From Myxococcus landrumus (GTDB lineage Bacteria > Myxococcota > Myxococcia > Myxococcales > Myxococcaceae), in the NCBI RefSeq assembly GCF_017301635.1, contig NZ_CP071091.1, positions 835,001-899,000 on the forward strand: a stretch of 64,000 nucleotides of DNA. Reading direction: 5' to 3'. The notes below the pieces were generated by a model. The model saw only the letters and a program-made list of their open reading frames with translations. It did no database searches and was not told the DNA's origin. Position numbers and translations under genes: made by a program. Shown here piece after piece: positions 26,111 through 34,523 of this stretch. Numbering within the stretch: the stretch's first letter is position 1; each line of letters starts with the position of its first letter.

Positions 26111-28128
26111 CAGGCCGCCCCCCGCTCCGCGTCACCACCCGCCAACGGCGAGGCGCCCACCTGCGCACCCGACAACGCCACCGCCGCCTTGCGACGCGGC
26201 CACAGCGCGATGAGCGTGCCCAGGACCAGCAGCGGGATGCTCCACCAGATCCACCCCACCATGGGGAAGACCCAGACATTGAAGCTCGCGTTGCCCGCCT
26301 GCTGCGAGAAGGCCATGAGGGAGATGTAGAGGTCCTCTCCGGCCGTCTCGCGCACCGCGGGCGTGCCGATGGGGTCCGTGCTCCGCTCGTAGTAGTTCAA
26401 CCGGGGCTTCATCTCCGTCACCTTGCCGCCCGGCGTCGTCACTTCCACGCGCGCCGCGACGAAGGTGCGGTGCGGCTCCTCGCCGCTGCTCAGCCCCCGG
26501 TACGTCATCTTGTAGCCGTCCAGCTCCAGCGTCTGCCCTTCCTTCAGGGTGCCGGAGGTGTGCGTCACGTACGACGACGACGCGGCCACCGCGACGATGA
26601 TGAGCACGATGCCCAGGTGCACCACGTAGCCGCCGAAGCGGCGCTGGGCCTTGGTGGCGCTCGTCAACACGGCGGTGAGCAGACCTTCCTTGCGCTCCGA
26701 CATGCGCACGCGCACCGGCGCCACCAGCTCCCGCAGGGTGACGACGGTGACGAACCCCGCCAGCCCGAAGGTGAGCAGGGGATAGAAGCCGCGCAGGCCC
26801 ACCGCGAAGCACACCGCCGTCACCACCAGCCCCACCAGCGCGGGGACGGTGAACTGCCGGCGCAGCGTGGCCTTGTCCGGCGTGCCCCATGGCAACACCG
26901 GGCCCACGCCCATCAGGAACAGCACCGCGATGCCACCGGGCACCGCCATCTTGTTGAAGTACGGCTCACCCACGCTGACGCGCACGCCGCGCACCGCCTC
27001 GGACACCAGCGGATAGAGCGTGCCCAGCAGCACCGTGAAGGTGATGGCCACGAACACCAGGTTGTTCACCAGGATGCTCGCCTCGCGGGACACCAGCGAG
27101 CTCATCCGCCCCTCGGGCACGAGCAGCGGACCGCGCACCGCCAACAGGCCGACGCACACCACCAGCAGCACGCCCAGGAAGACGAGGAACGTGGGGCCGA
27201 TGTCCGACTGCGTGAAGGAGTGGACCGAGTTGAAGATGCCCGAGCGCGTCATGAACGTGCCCAGAATCGTCAGCACGAAGGATGCCAGCGCGAGCGACAG
27301 CGTCCACAGCTTCAGCATCCGCTTGCGCTCCTGCACCATGGTGGAGTGCATGAACGCCGTCGCGGTCAGCCACGGCAGGAAGCTGGCGTTCTCCACCGGG
27401 TCCCACGCCCAGTAGCCGCCCCAGCCCAGCACCGCGTACGCCCACCAGGCGCCCAGGATGATGCCGATGGAGAGGAACAGCCATGCCGTCAGCGTCCAGC
27501 GACGCAGCGGCGCCATCCACGCTTCGCCAATCTCGCCGCGCAGCAGGCCCGCCACCGCGACGCCGAACGGCACCGTCATGCCCACGTAGCCCAGGTACAG
27601 GAAGGGCGGGTGGATGATCATCAGGATGTGGTTCTGGAGCAGCGGATTGGGGCCAGGGCCGTCCGCCGGCACGGGCGACATGGCGCCCCAGGGGTTGGCG
27701 GGGCCGGCGATGAGGAACGCGAAGAACACGCCCACCGCCAGCATGGTGCCCAGCGCCAGCTGCATGTAGCGCGCGTGCTCGCGGCGGTGAATCCACGCGA
27801 AGGCCGCGATGTAGAGGCCCATGATGAGGCCCCAGAAGAGGATGGACCCCTCCAGCGCGCTCCACAGCGACACCACCGTGTACAACAGCGGCGTGTCCCG
27901 GCTGCCCACCTGCGCTACATACTTCACGCTGAAGTCATGCGTGACGAGCGCGTACACCATCACCGCGTTCGCCGCCGTCATGCAGCCCGCGAAGCCCCAC
28001 ACCGCGCGCATCACCCACGGGTAGCCCGCTTCGCTGCGGCGCATCCCCGCGACCAGTCCGACCAGCGCGCCGAAGGTCGCGAACGCGAGCCCTCCGAGCA
28101 CCAGCCCATATCCGAGCGAGCCGTTCAC
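26110..28128 (-). CDS. ccmF: Cytochrome c haem lyase subunit CcmF
   Basis: A polytopic protein of 672 residues of the haem-handling family. The tryptophan-rich periplasmic signature is visible in WGGYWAWDPVENASFLPW, together with QNHILMIIHPPFLYLGYVG and a large C-terminal periplasmic loop (TSGTLKEGQTLELDGYKMTY, EMKPRLNYYERS). With CcmH and CcmI it forms the ligase that joins haem from CcmE to apocytochrome. The start overlaps the ccmE stop by four bases (ATGA), and the end overlaps ccmG. Length is normal for the family. Confidence 0.93.
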   Translation of the reverse strand: MNGSLGYGLVLGGLAFATFGALVGLVAGMRRSEAGYPWVMRAVWGFAGCMTAANAVMVYALVTHDFSVKYVAQVGSRDTPLLYTVVSLWSALEGSILFWGLIMGLYIAAFAWIHRREHARYMQLALGTMLAVGVFFAFLIAGPANPWGAMSPVPADGPGPNPLLQNHILMIIHPPFLYLGYVGMTVPFGVAVAGLLRGEIGEAWMAPLRRWTLTAWLFLSIGIILGAWWAYAVLGWGGYWAWDPVENASFLPWLTATAFMHSTMVQERKRMLKLWTLSLALASFVLTILGTFMTRSGIFNSVHSFTQSDIGPTFLVFLGVLLVVCVGLLAVRGPLLVPEGRMSSLVSREASILVNNLVFVAITFTVLLGTLYPLVSEAVRGVRVSVGEPYFNKMAVPGGIAVLFLMGVGPVLPWGTPDKATLRRQFTVPALVGLVVTAVCFAVGLRGFYPLLTFGLAGFVTVVTLRELVAPVRVRMSERKEGLLTAVLTSATKAQRRFGGYVVHLGIVLIIVAVAASSSYVTHTSGTLKEGQTLELDGYKMTYRGLSSGEEPHRTFVAARVEVTTPGGKVTEMKPRLNYYERSTDPIGTPAVRETAGEDLYISLMAFSQQAGNASFNVWVFPMVGWIWWSIPLLVLGTLIALWPRRKAAVALSGAQVGASPLAGGDAERGAA

Positions 28129-28622
28129 CGCGCCCCCGCTCCGGTCGTCGTGCTGGCCGTCGTCGTGCTGTCGCTGAGCGTCTCACGCCACTTGTTCGGG
28201 TCCTCGCCCTCCTTGGGGGCGCGGTACTCGTTCGAGTGGTTCACCATGAGCCGGTTGGAGCTGAACACGCCCGATGCGTCGTAGGTGCCCTCCACCACGA
28301 CGCCAATCTTGTCGCGGAACATCTGCGGCGGCGTCTCCGTGGAGCGCACCAGCACGCTGGCGGCGCCCTCCTTGACGTCGTTGGCCACGCGGAAGTGCAG
28401 GGTGGTGTGCTCGGCGTTCCACTGGATGCTGCCGGGCTGCACCACGCCGCCCAGGCGGATGGTGGCCGTGTACGCCTTGTCACCCTGGGCCAGCATCTCC
28501 GACGGGCTCCAGTAATAGACGAGGTTCTCGCCAATGTTTCCAAAGGCCACGAAGCCCAGGCCAGCGCCGGCGACAAGCAGCGCTCCCAGGGCGAACAAAC
28601 GATTGCGGGCGACAGGCGTCAT
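28125..28622 (-). CDS. ccmE: Haem chaperone CcmE
   Basis: A protein of 165 residues from the ATG at 28622 (MTPVARNRLFALGALLVAG); the frame extends upstream but only through ccmD and leader sequence. After one membrane anchor comes the small periplasmic beta-barrel with the covalent haem site His129-xxx-Tyr133 in LMVNHSNEYRAP. CcmE carries haem from CcmC to CcmF. The C-terminal tail is Thr/Ser-rich (STTTASTTTGAG). It lies just after ccmD and overlaps ccmF. Confidence 0.92.
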   Translation of the reverse strand: MTPVARNRLFALGALLVAGAGLGFVAFGNIGENLVYYWSPSEMLAQGDKAYTATIRLGGVVQPGSIQWNAEHTTLHFRVANDVKEGAASVLVRSTETPPQMFRDKIGVVVEGTYDASGVFSSNRLMVNHSNEYRAPKEGEDPNKWRETLSDSTTTASTTTGAGAR

Positions 28623-28629
28623 GACAGGC

Positions 28630-28812
28630 TCACTCCTTCGCGTCGTGCGGGGCCTGAGGCCGGCGCAGCCAGAGGGACAGCGAGTAAAGCACGAGGACCG
28701 CGATGGTGCTGCCGTAGCAGGCCCACACGTAGCCCCAGCCGCCCTGGATGCGGCCACTTCCCACCTGGCCCGCGGCTTGGGCCAGCACTCCCAGCGTCGT
28801 CAGCGTCATCAT
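28630..28812 (-). CDS. ccmD: Small membrane protein CcmD
   Basis: A protein of 60 residues with adjacent ATGs at 28812 and 28809; AAGGTGG inside the end of ccmC serves as ribosome site. It has a short N-terminal part, one membrane segment (GYVWACYGSTIAVLVLYSLSLW) and a basic tail. CcmD is the small factor that helps release haem-loaded CcmE from CcmABC. Size, topology and place between ccmC and ccmE support the call; the sequence family is very variable. Confidence 0.75.
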   Translation of the reverse strand: MMTLTTLGVLAQAAGQVGSGRIQGGWGYVWACYGSTIAVLVLYSLSLWLRRPQAPHDAKE

Positions 28813-28814
28813 GT

Positions 28815-29531
28815 TCAGGCCACCTTGGGGGTGTCGTGGACCGAGGGCGCGCCCGAGCCGGGCAGCGCCTCCGGAAGCGCGACCTCCGCGCGGCGCTCGG
28901 CCAGCGCGATGCGGTAGCGATGGAAGAGCCAGGCGATGGTCAGCAGCAACAGGCCGATGGCCGACACTCGCAGGGGCAGCACCATCTGCGGGTCCACCGT
29001 CTTGGGGCTGGACTGCACCTGGTGAAGGCTGCGCCACCAGCGCACGGAGAACCAGACGATGGGCAGGTTGATGGCACCGAGGATCGCCACCACCGCGCTC
29101 CACGTCGCGCGCTTGTCGGGGTCCTCCACGAAGCGCCGCAGCACCAGGTAGCCGGTGTACGTCACCAGCATGATGGCCTCCGACGTGAGGCGCGGGTCCC
29201 AGGACCAGTAGACGCCCCAGGTGGGACGGCCCCAGATGGCCCCCGTCACCATGCCCAGCGTCCCCAGCACCAGCCCGACCTCGGCCGCCGACTCCGCCAT
29301 GGAGTCCAGCTTCCAGCCCGGCTTCGACTTGAGCAGGTGCGTCACCGCCATCACGAAGTTCAGGAACATGGCCAGCATGGCCATCCACTGCAGTGGCACG
29401 TGCACGTACATGATGCGCTGCACGTCGCCCATCTCCCGGTCCGGCGGCGCCCACGCCAGCCCCAGGTACCAGCCGATGCCCAGCACGACCAGGCCCACGA
29501 CTGGGAGGCCCCACTTGATGAGCTTGTTCAT
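28815..29531 (-). CDS. ccmC: Haem exporter/handling protein CcmC
   Basis: A protein of 238 residues with six hydrophobic segments and the CcmC signature WGRPTWGVYWSWDPRLTSE (tryptophan-rich WWD domain); histidines expected to hold haem are in RIMYVHVPLQW and WWRSLHQ. CcmC loads haem onto CcmE at the periplasmic face of the inner membrane. It starts 3 bases after ccmB and ends 2 bases before ccmD. The C-terminal 30 residues are an extra polar tail. Confidence 0.92.
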   Translation of the reverse strand: MNKLIKWGLPVVGLVVLGIGWYLGLAWAPPDREMGDVQRIMYVHVPLQWMAMLAMFLNFVMAVTHLLKSKPGWKLDSMAESAAEVGLVLGTLGMVTGAIWGRPTWGVYWSWDPRLTSEAIMLVTYTGYLVLRRFVEDPDKRATWSAVVAILGAINLPIVWFSVRWWRSLHQVQSSPKTVDPQMVLPLRVSAIGLLLLTIAWLFHRYRIALAERRAEVALPEALPGSGAPSVHDTPKVA

Positions 29532-29534
29532 CCG

Positions 29535-30236
29535 TCAGTCCTCGATGATGCGCGGGAAGAGCATGAAGCCCACGCCCCAATAAATCAGATTGAATCCGAG
29601 CAAAAGTCCCAACCATGAGCCCAACTGATTCATGGGGTCTCCTTGCAGCACGAGCGTGGTGGCCTTGGCCGCGGACAGCAGCGCAGGGATGACCAGCGGG
29701 AACAATAGCAGAGGGAGCAGCACGTCTCGTGCCCGGGCATTGCTCGAAATCGCGGCATAGACAGTGCCAGGCGCGCTGAGCGCCAGACTGCCCAGGAGGA
29801 GGACTGTTCCCAGGTCCACGAAGCCGGTGGCGACGCGGACGCCGTAGAGGGCCACCATGACGGGGAGCAGCAGCGTCCCCAGCGCGACGAGCAGCAGCGT
29901 GTTGCCCAGGGCCTTGGACAGGTAGATGGCGCGAGGGTCCGCGGGGGCCAGCCTCACCCCATCCATGCAGTTGTTCTCGGACTCGACGCGGAAGGACTCG
30001 CCCAGGGACAGCACGCTGGCGAAGAGCACGGCGAGCCAGAAGTAGCCGCCCGCGTTCTTCTCCAACAGGCGCGTGTCCGGGCCCAGGGCGAAGGAGAACA
30101 TCAAGAGCGTGGCCATCGCGAAGAAGACGATGGCGTTGAGGCGCGCGCGCGTGCGCCACTCGATGAGCAGGTCCTTGCGCAGGAGGGCCAGCGTGGCGCC
30201 GATGAGCCCGATGGGGCGGGGACGCGAGGGCTTCAT
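29535..30236 (-). CDS. ccmB: ABC transporter permease CcmB
   Basis: A protein of 233 residues from the ATG at 30236, which overlaps the ccmA stop by four bases (ATGA); a longer reading to 30281 lies inside ccmA. It has about six membrane segments and the conserved stretch LGESFRVESENNCMDGVRLAP, typical of CcmB. With CcmA and CcmC it drives release of haem-CcmE. The end is 3 bases from ccmC. Confidence 0.9.
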   Translation of the reverse strand: MKPSRPRPIGLIGATLALLRKDLLIEWRTRARLNAIVFFAMATLLMFSFALGPDTRLLEKNAGGYFWLAVLFASVLSLGESFRVESENNCMDGVRLAPADPRAIYLSKALGNTLLLVALGTLLLPVMVALYGVRVATGFVDLGTVLLLGSLALSAPGTVYAAISSNARARDVLLPLLLFPLVIPALLSAAKATTLVLQGDPMNQLGSWLGLLLGFNLIYWGVGFMLFPRIIED

Positions 30237-30892
30237 GCGCTCACCGCCCGTCCGTCCTCGAGGTGCAGTCGTTCCTCGCACAGACTCAGGCCCTGTTCGA
30301 TGAGGTGGGTGGCCAGCACCACGGTGACGCCCGTGGCCTTCAGCTCCGCGATGATGGCCTCCATGTCGCGGATGCCGGCGGGGTCCAGCTCCCCGAAGGG
30401 CTCGTCGAGCAGCGCCAGGGTCGGCGCCTTCATGAGCAGCCGGGCGATGGCCAGCCGCTTGCGCATGCCGGCGCTGAAGCCGCGCACGGGGTTGTCCGAG
30501 CGCTTGCCCAGGCCCACCCGGGTCAAGAGGGAGTCAGCGATGTCCTTGGGCGACGGGTGGCCCAGCAGGCGCGCGAGCACGGTGAGGTTCTGCTGCGCGG
30601 TGAGGTCCTCGTAGAGGAAGCTGGCGTGGGACAGGAGCGCGACGTCGCGGCGCAGGTCGTCGCGGTCCGTCACCGCGTCGCGGCCCAGCACCTCGACGCG
30701 GCCCGCCGTGGGGCTCAAGGCGGTGGCCAGCAGGCGCAGCAGGGTCGTCTTGCCAGAGCCGTTGTGGCCGGTGAGCAGCAGCGAGCGCCCGGAGGGGAGC
30801 GCGTACGTCAGACGCGCCAGGGCCCAGCGGCGCCCATAGCGCTTGCTGACGTCGTGCAGCGCGAGCGCGGGGGCGGCGGAGAGGGAAGCCAT
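30233..30892 (-). CDS. ccmA: ABC transporter ATPase CcmA
   Basis: A protein of 219 residues. Walker A is GHNGSGKTT (about 42-50), the ABC signature is GFSAGMRKRL, Walker B is LALLDEPFGELD and the switch His is in VVLATHLIEQG. It is the first gene of the ccmABCDEFG operon and probably powers release of haem-loaded CcmE. The gene is divergent from the polysaccharide operon across 315 bases. Confidence 0.9.
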   Translation of the reverse strand: MASLSAAPALALHDVSKRYGRRWALARLTYALPSGRSLLLTGHNGSGKTTLLRLLATALSPTAGRVEVLGRDAVTDRDDLRRDVALLSHASFLYEDLTAQQNLTVLARLLGHPSPKDIADSLLTRVGLGKRSDNPVRGFSAGMRKRLAIARLLMKAPTLALLDEPFGELDPAGIRDMEAIIAELKATGVTVVLATHLIEQGLSLCEERLHLEDGRAVSA

Positions 30893-31159
30893 CGAGGAGC
30901 AGGTTCGTACCCGGAATCGGCACTGTCATCCAGTGAAACCAAGGTGGCCGGCCGTGCAGGAGCGGAGCGGCCTGAAGGAGGAAAGAATTTCCAACCTCTG
31001 GGGCCCGCCGTGCCCGAGGGGTCCGTCGGCTTTCCACCGTGCCTCGTGTCCACGGGTGAGCAGGACTCCCGTCCCAGCGGACCTTCCCCTGCGGTGACAG
31101 GTTCCGTCCGCGCATCCTGTGTGGCATCCCACCTGCAATGCTCCCGCGCGAGTTGGGGT

Positions 31160-31174
31160 GTTCCCCTGGGGAAC
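31160..31174. promoter_or_regulatory. Perfect palindrome in the ccmA / polysaccharide intergenic region
   Basis: GTTCCCCTGGGGAAC is a perfect inverted repeat with a one-base centre, lying 34-48 bases upstream of the deacetylase start. The rest of the 315-base gap (30893-31207) shows no gene; it must hold promoters for both directions, but no convincing -35/-10 or sigma-54 box was found. A regulator site is possible but unproven. Confidence 0.4.
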
Positions 31175-31207
31175 GTGGGCCAGAGGACCTTTTCCGCGGA
31201 GGGCGTG

Positions 31208-32386
31208 ATGGCGACAGCGAGAGTCTTGCGGCGGGCGGTCAAGGCGGCGGCCGCTGGCGTGCTGCACTACAGCGGCATGCGGCGGGCAATGGCGGCCTAT
31301 CGGCGGGTTCAGTCGGGAGGTCGGCGCATTCTCATCGTGAGTTATCACCGGGTGGTGAGTGACTTCACCGGGGAGCTTCAGCGCTCCATTCCCGGGTTGC
31401 TCATCAGCCAGGAGACGTTCCGCCGCCACATCGAGGAAGCCTCGGCGGCGGGCTTCGACCTGGTGTCGATCGGCGACGCGGTGGATGTCATGGCGGGGCG
31501 GCGGGTGGCGAAGAAGGACCTGTGCGTCATCACGTTCGACGATGGCTACCGGGACATCTACCGGTACGCGTACCCCATCCTGAAGCAGTTGGGGGTGCCG
31601 GCCATCACCTACCTGCCCACCGCGTTCATCGGCACGAACCGGCGCTTCAACCACGACCGCCTGTTCCACCTGCTGCGGCGGACGCAGGAGCGCAACTTCC
31701 AGCCGGTGTACGCGACGCTGCCGGACGCGTCGCTGTCGCTCTTGGGGCCCATCCTCTCCGGGCAGAAGACGGTGTCGGCCGCGCTGGACGACTTCATCGG
31801 CGAGCACCCCACGCGGGTGTTGACGGCCATCATCGACGGCCTGGAGCAGCAGTTGGGTGGGGGGCAGGACCTGGTGCCCGAGCAGGGCGACATCATGAAC
31901 TGGGACGAGGTGCGCCGCATGGCGCGCGACGGCTTCGAGTTCGGCGCGCACACGCTGGGGCACACGGTGCTGACGCTGGAGCCGCAGGCGGTGGTGGAGC
32001 AGGAGATTCTCGAGTCCAAGCGCACCATCGAGTCCGAGGTGGGCATCCAGGTGCGCGACTTCGCCTACTGCAACGGCTGGTACTCGGATGAAATCATCCG
32101 CACGCTGGCGTCGCACGGCTTCCGCTCCGGCGTCACCACGGAGGACCTGCCCAACCGCATCGGCGGAGACCCCTTCACCCTCAAGCGCAAGGTGCTGTGG
32201 GAGAACTTCAGCCTGGGGATGTTGGGGGACTACTCGTCGCCCCTCACCGGCTGCCAGTTGGATGATTGCTTCGGGCTCTTGGGCGTGAGCCGTCCGGTGC
32301 CAGGGCGAAGGACCCACTCCTATCGCAACGGCTTGCTGGGCAACCTGGTGACGCGAGCAGGGACCTCGTTGACGGAGGCTCCGTGA
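31208..32386 (+). CDS. NodB-type polysaccharide deacetylase
   Basis: A protein of 392 residues; GGAGGG precedes the ATG at 31208 (a GTG directly before is also possible). The NodB homology domain is clear: motif 1 VITFDDGYRD with Asp111 and Asp112, and motif 2 FGAHTLGHTVL with metal-binding His248 and His252. Such enzymes remove acetyl groups from N-acetylhexosamines in polysaccharides. There is no obvious signal peptide, so it may act on lipid-linked precursors in the cytoplasm or through a partner. It starts a run of five polysaccharide genes and is coupled to the flippase gene by a GTGA overlap. Confidence 0.85.
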   Translation: MATARVLRRAVKAAAAGVLHYSGMRRAMAAYRRVQSGGRRILIVSYHRVVSDFTGELQRSIPGLLISQETFRRHIEEASAAGFDLVSIGDAVDVMAGRRVAKKDLCVITFDDGYRDIYRYAYPILKQLGVPAITYLPTAFIGTNRRFNHDRLFHLLRRTQERNFQPVYATLPDASLSLLGPILSGQKTVSAALDDFIGEHPTRVLTAIIDGLEQQLGGGQDLVPEQGDIMNWDEVRRMARDGFEFGAHTLGHTVLTLEPQAVVEQEILESKRTIESEVGIQVRDFAYCNGWYSDEIIRTLASHGFRSGVTTEDLPNRIGGDPFTLKRKVLWENFSLGMLGDYSSPLTGCQLDDCFGLLGVSRPVPGRRTHSYRNGLLGNLVTRAGTSLTEAP

Positions 32387-33903
32387 GCGAAGGGGCTTCA
32401 ACGGTCGCGTCCGGGAACTCGCTGCTCGGACGCGCCGGTCCGCTGGTGATGGCCCGGCTGTTCACCGCCGGGTTGACGTTGTCGATTCCGCTCGTGCTCG
32501 CGCGGGTGCTGCACCTGGACGAGTACGGGACGTACTACCAGCTCTTCCTGGTGGCCACGACGCTCTACTACGTGCTGCCGTTCGGCGTGGTGCAGAGCCT
32601 GTACTACTTCCTGCCGCGCACGCAGGAGAAGCGCCCCTTCCTGGGGCAGACGCTGCTGTTCATGTCCGGCGCGGGGCTCGTGGGCGCGGCTCTCATCTGG
32701 GGCCTGTTGGACCACGTGGCGGCGTGGTTCTCCAACCCCGCGCTGCTGGAGCACCGGGGCACGCTGGCGGCCTATACCGCCTTTCTCATCGGCAGCTTCC
32801 CGCTGGAAGTCTCCCTGACCGCGCAGGGACGCACGCGGGCCTCGGCCGGGGTGTACCTGGTGTCCGATGCACTCCGGGCTTGTGTGATGGTGGTGCCGCC
32901 GCTGCTCGGCGCGTCGCTGCATGGGTTGATGGTGGCGGTGGCGGTGTTCGCGGCGCTGCGGTACGTGGCGACGTGGATGGTATCCCTGCGGGGCGTCACC
33001 GGTCCGCTGGTGCGGGGAGCGCTGTTTCGCGAGCAGCTCACGTACGCGGCGCCGTTTGGCGCGGCGATGTTGTTGGCCGTGCCGCAGCAGAACGCTCACC
33101 TGTACGTGGTGGCGGGCGCGGTGGCGCCGGCGCTGTATGCGATGTATCGGGTGGGCTGCTTCCAGCTTCCCGTGGTGGACCTGCTCTACACGCCCACCAG
33201 CGAGGTGCTGATGGTGCGCCTGGGGGAGCTGGAGCGCGAGGGTCGCCTGGAAGAAGGCGTGGATGCGTTCCGCGACGCGGCGGGGCGTCTGGCCTATGTC
33301 TTCCTTCCCTTCGCGGCCTTCCTCTTCGCGGCGGCGCCGGAGTTCATCGGCGCGCTGTTCGGCGAGAAGTTCCTGCCGGCGGTGCCCGTGTTCCGCGTCA
33401 GCGTGCTGGGAGTGGTGCTCTCCATCCTGCCCATGGATGGGACGCTGCGGGCCCGAGGGCTCACACGCGCCATCTTTGTTTCATATGCGGTGAAGGCCGT
33501 GGTGACGGTGCCCCTGGTGGTGCTCGGTGTGAGACATCTGGGGTTGATGGGAGGGATTGGCTCCTGGGCAGTGGCGGAGGTCGTGGGCAAGCTGTTGCTG
33601 CTCATTCGACTTCCGGCGGCGCTGTCCACGCCCGCGCGTCCGCTTCGATTGATGGACATCCTGCCGTGGCCCGCGTTGGGGCGCGCGTCGCTGGCGGCAG
33701 GCGCGGCGGGGGCCGCGGTCTTTGTGTTGAGGATGGGGGCTGAAGGAGCCTGGGGCCACCTGCCCGCGGGCTTCCTCTGGCGCGTGCTGCCGCTGGCGGT
33801 GGCGGGTGTGTTGTTCGTGGTGGGTTACGTCGGGGTGCTCTACGCCGCGGGCGTGCGCCCCCTGGCGGTGCTCGCGGGGCTGAGGCCTCGCAGGGCGGTG
33901 TGA
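32383..33903 (+). CDS. Wzx-like polysaccharide flippase (MOP superfamily)
   Basis: A protein of 506 residues. The GTG at 32383 overlaps the deacetylase stop (GTGA) and has GGAGG upstream. About 12-14 hydrophobic segments cover the protein, starting VMARLFTAGLTLSIPLVLARVLHLDEYGTYY, the usual opening of polysaccharide-transport (Wzx/RfbX) members of the MOP family. It would move undecaprenyl-linked repeat units across the inner membrane for Wzx/Wzy-type assembly. No polymerase (Wzy), Wza or Wzc gene is visible in this window. Confidence 0.82.
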   Translation: MSEGASTVASGNSLLGRAGPLVMARLFTAGLTLSIPLVLARVLHLDEYGTYYQLFLVATTLYYVLPFGVVQSLYYFLPRTQEKRPFLGQTLLFMSGAGLVGAALIWGLLDHVAAWFSNPALLEHRGTLAAYTAFLIGSFPLEVSLTAQGRTRASAGVYLVSDALRACVMVVPPLLGASLHGLMVAVAVFAALRYVATWMVSLRGVTGPLVRGALFREQLTYAAPFGAAMLLAVPQQNAHLYVVAGAVAPALYAMYRVGCFQLPVVDLLYTPTSEVLMVRLGELEREGRLEEGVDAFRDAAGRLAYVFLPFAAFLFAAAPEFIGALFGEKFLPAVPVFRVSVLGVVLSILPMDGTLRARGLTRAIFVSYAVKAVVTVPLVVLGVRHLGLMGGIGSWAVAEVVGKLLLLIRLPAALSTPARPLRLMDILPWPALGRASLAAGAAGAAVFVLRMGAEGAWGHLPAGFLWRVLPLAVAGVLFVVGYVGVLYAAGVRPLAVLAGLRPRRAV

Positions 33904-33996
33904 GGAAAGCAGGGGAGAGCCCGAGTGCCGACTTCCCTCCCTGGGAGTCGATACCTAGGTTCCACCCCGTCGCACGGTTGACTTGGGGAGGCGTGG

Positions 33997-34515
33997 ATGG
34001 GTGTCGATGCGATGACGTTGTACCGGGTGGCTCGTGGATTGAGATTGAAGAAGGTTCCACTGCTGCCAGCCTTGCTCCGCAAGGCCATCTACTACCTGCA
34101 CAGCTCCTACGTTCCAGACGAGGCCGAGATTGGCGAGGGAACGCAACTGGGTTACGGCGGTATTGGCGTCGTCATCCACAAGGCCGCGAGGATTGGAAGG
34201 CACTGCCTCATCTCGCAGCAGGTGACCATCGGCGGACGCTCCGGAATCGAGGGCGCGCCTGTCATTGGTGACTACGTGCGCATCGGTGCGGGCGCGAAGA
34301 TTCTCGGCAGCATCCACATTGGCGACTTCGCGGTCATCGGGGCCAACGCGGTGGTGTTGAAGGACGTGGCTCCTGGCACCGTGGTGGCGGGGATTCCCGC
34401 GAGAGTCATCCGGCAGGACCCCGACCCGCTCACCTCGTATCAGCGCGAGATGGGGTTGCTTCCGCGCCGCTCGCCGCTGACGGCGGTGTCTCCGACCGGG
34501 TCCTCGCCTCGATAG
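33997..34515 (+). CDS. Serine acetyltransferase-like hexapeptide-repeat transferase
   Basis: A protein of 172 residues starting at ATG 33997 (GGGGAGG upstream; a second ATG is at 34012). The left-handed beta-helix hexapeptide repeats are visible (IGEGTQLGYGGIGVVIH, IGDYVRIGAGAKILGSIHIG, VIGANAVVLKDV), with the closing VVAGIPARVIR typical of O-acetyltransferases. The His in KAARIGRHCLIS fits the acetyl-CoA-dependent active site. In this setting it probably O-acetylates a polysaccharide rather than free serine. It follows the flippase by 93 bases. Confidence 0.82.
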   Translation: MGVDAMTLYRVARGLRLKKVPLLPALLRKAIYYLHSSYVPDEAEIGEGTQLGYGGIGVVIHKAARIGRHCLISQQVTIGGRSGIEGAPVIGDYVRIGAGAKILGSIHIGDFAVIGANAVVLKDVAPGTVVAGIPARVIRQDPDPLTSYQREMGLLPRRSPLTAVSPTGSSPR

Positions 34516-34523
34516 GGTTTGCC

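Noticed and set aside
24314..28284. Long plus-strand open frames (671 and 604 residues) across ccm genes
   Set aside because: Antisense to well-identified ccmF, ccmG and the zinc-ribbon gene; rich in Arg, His and Gln without any motif.
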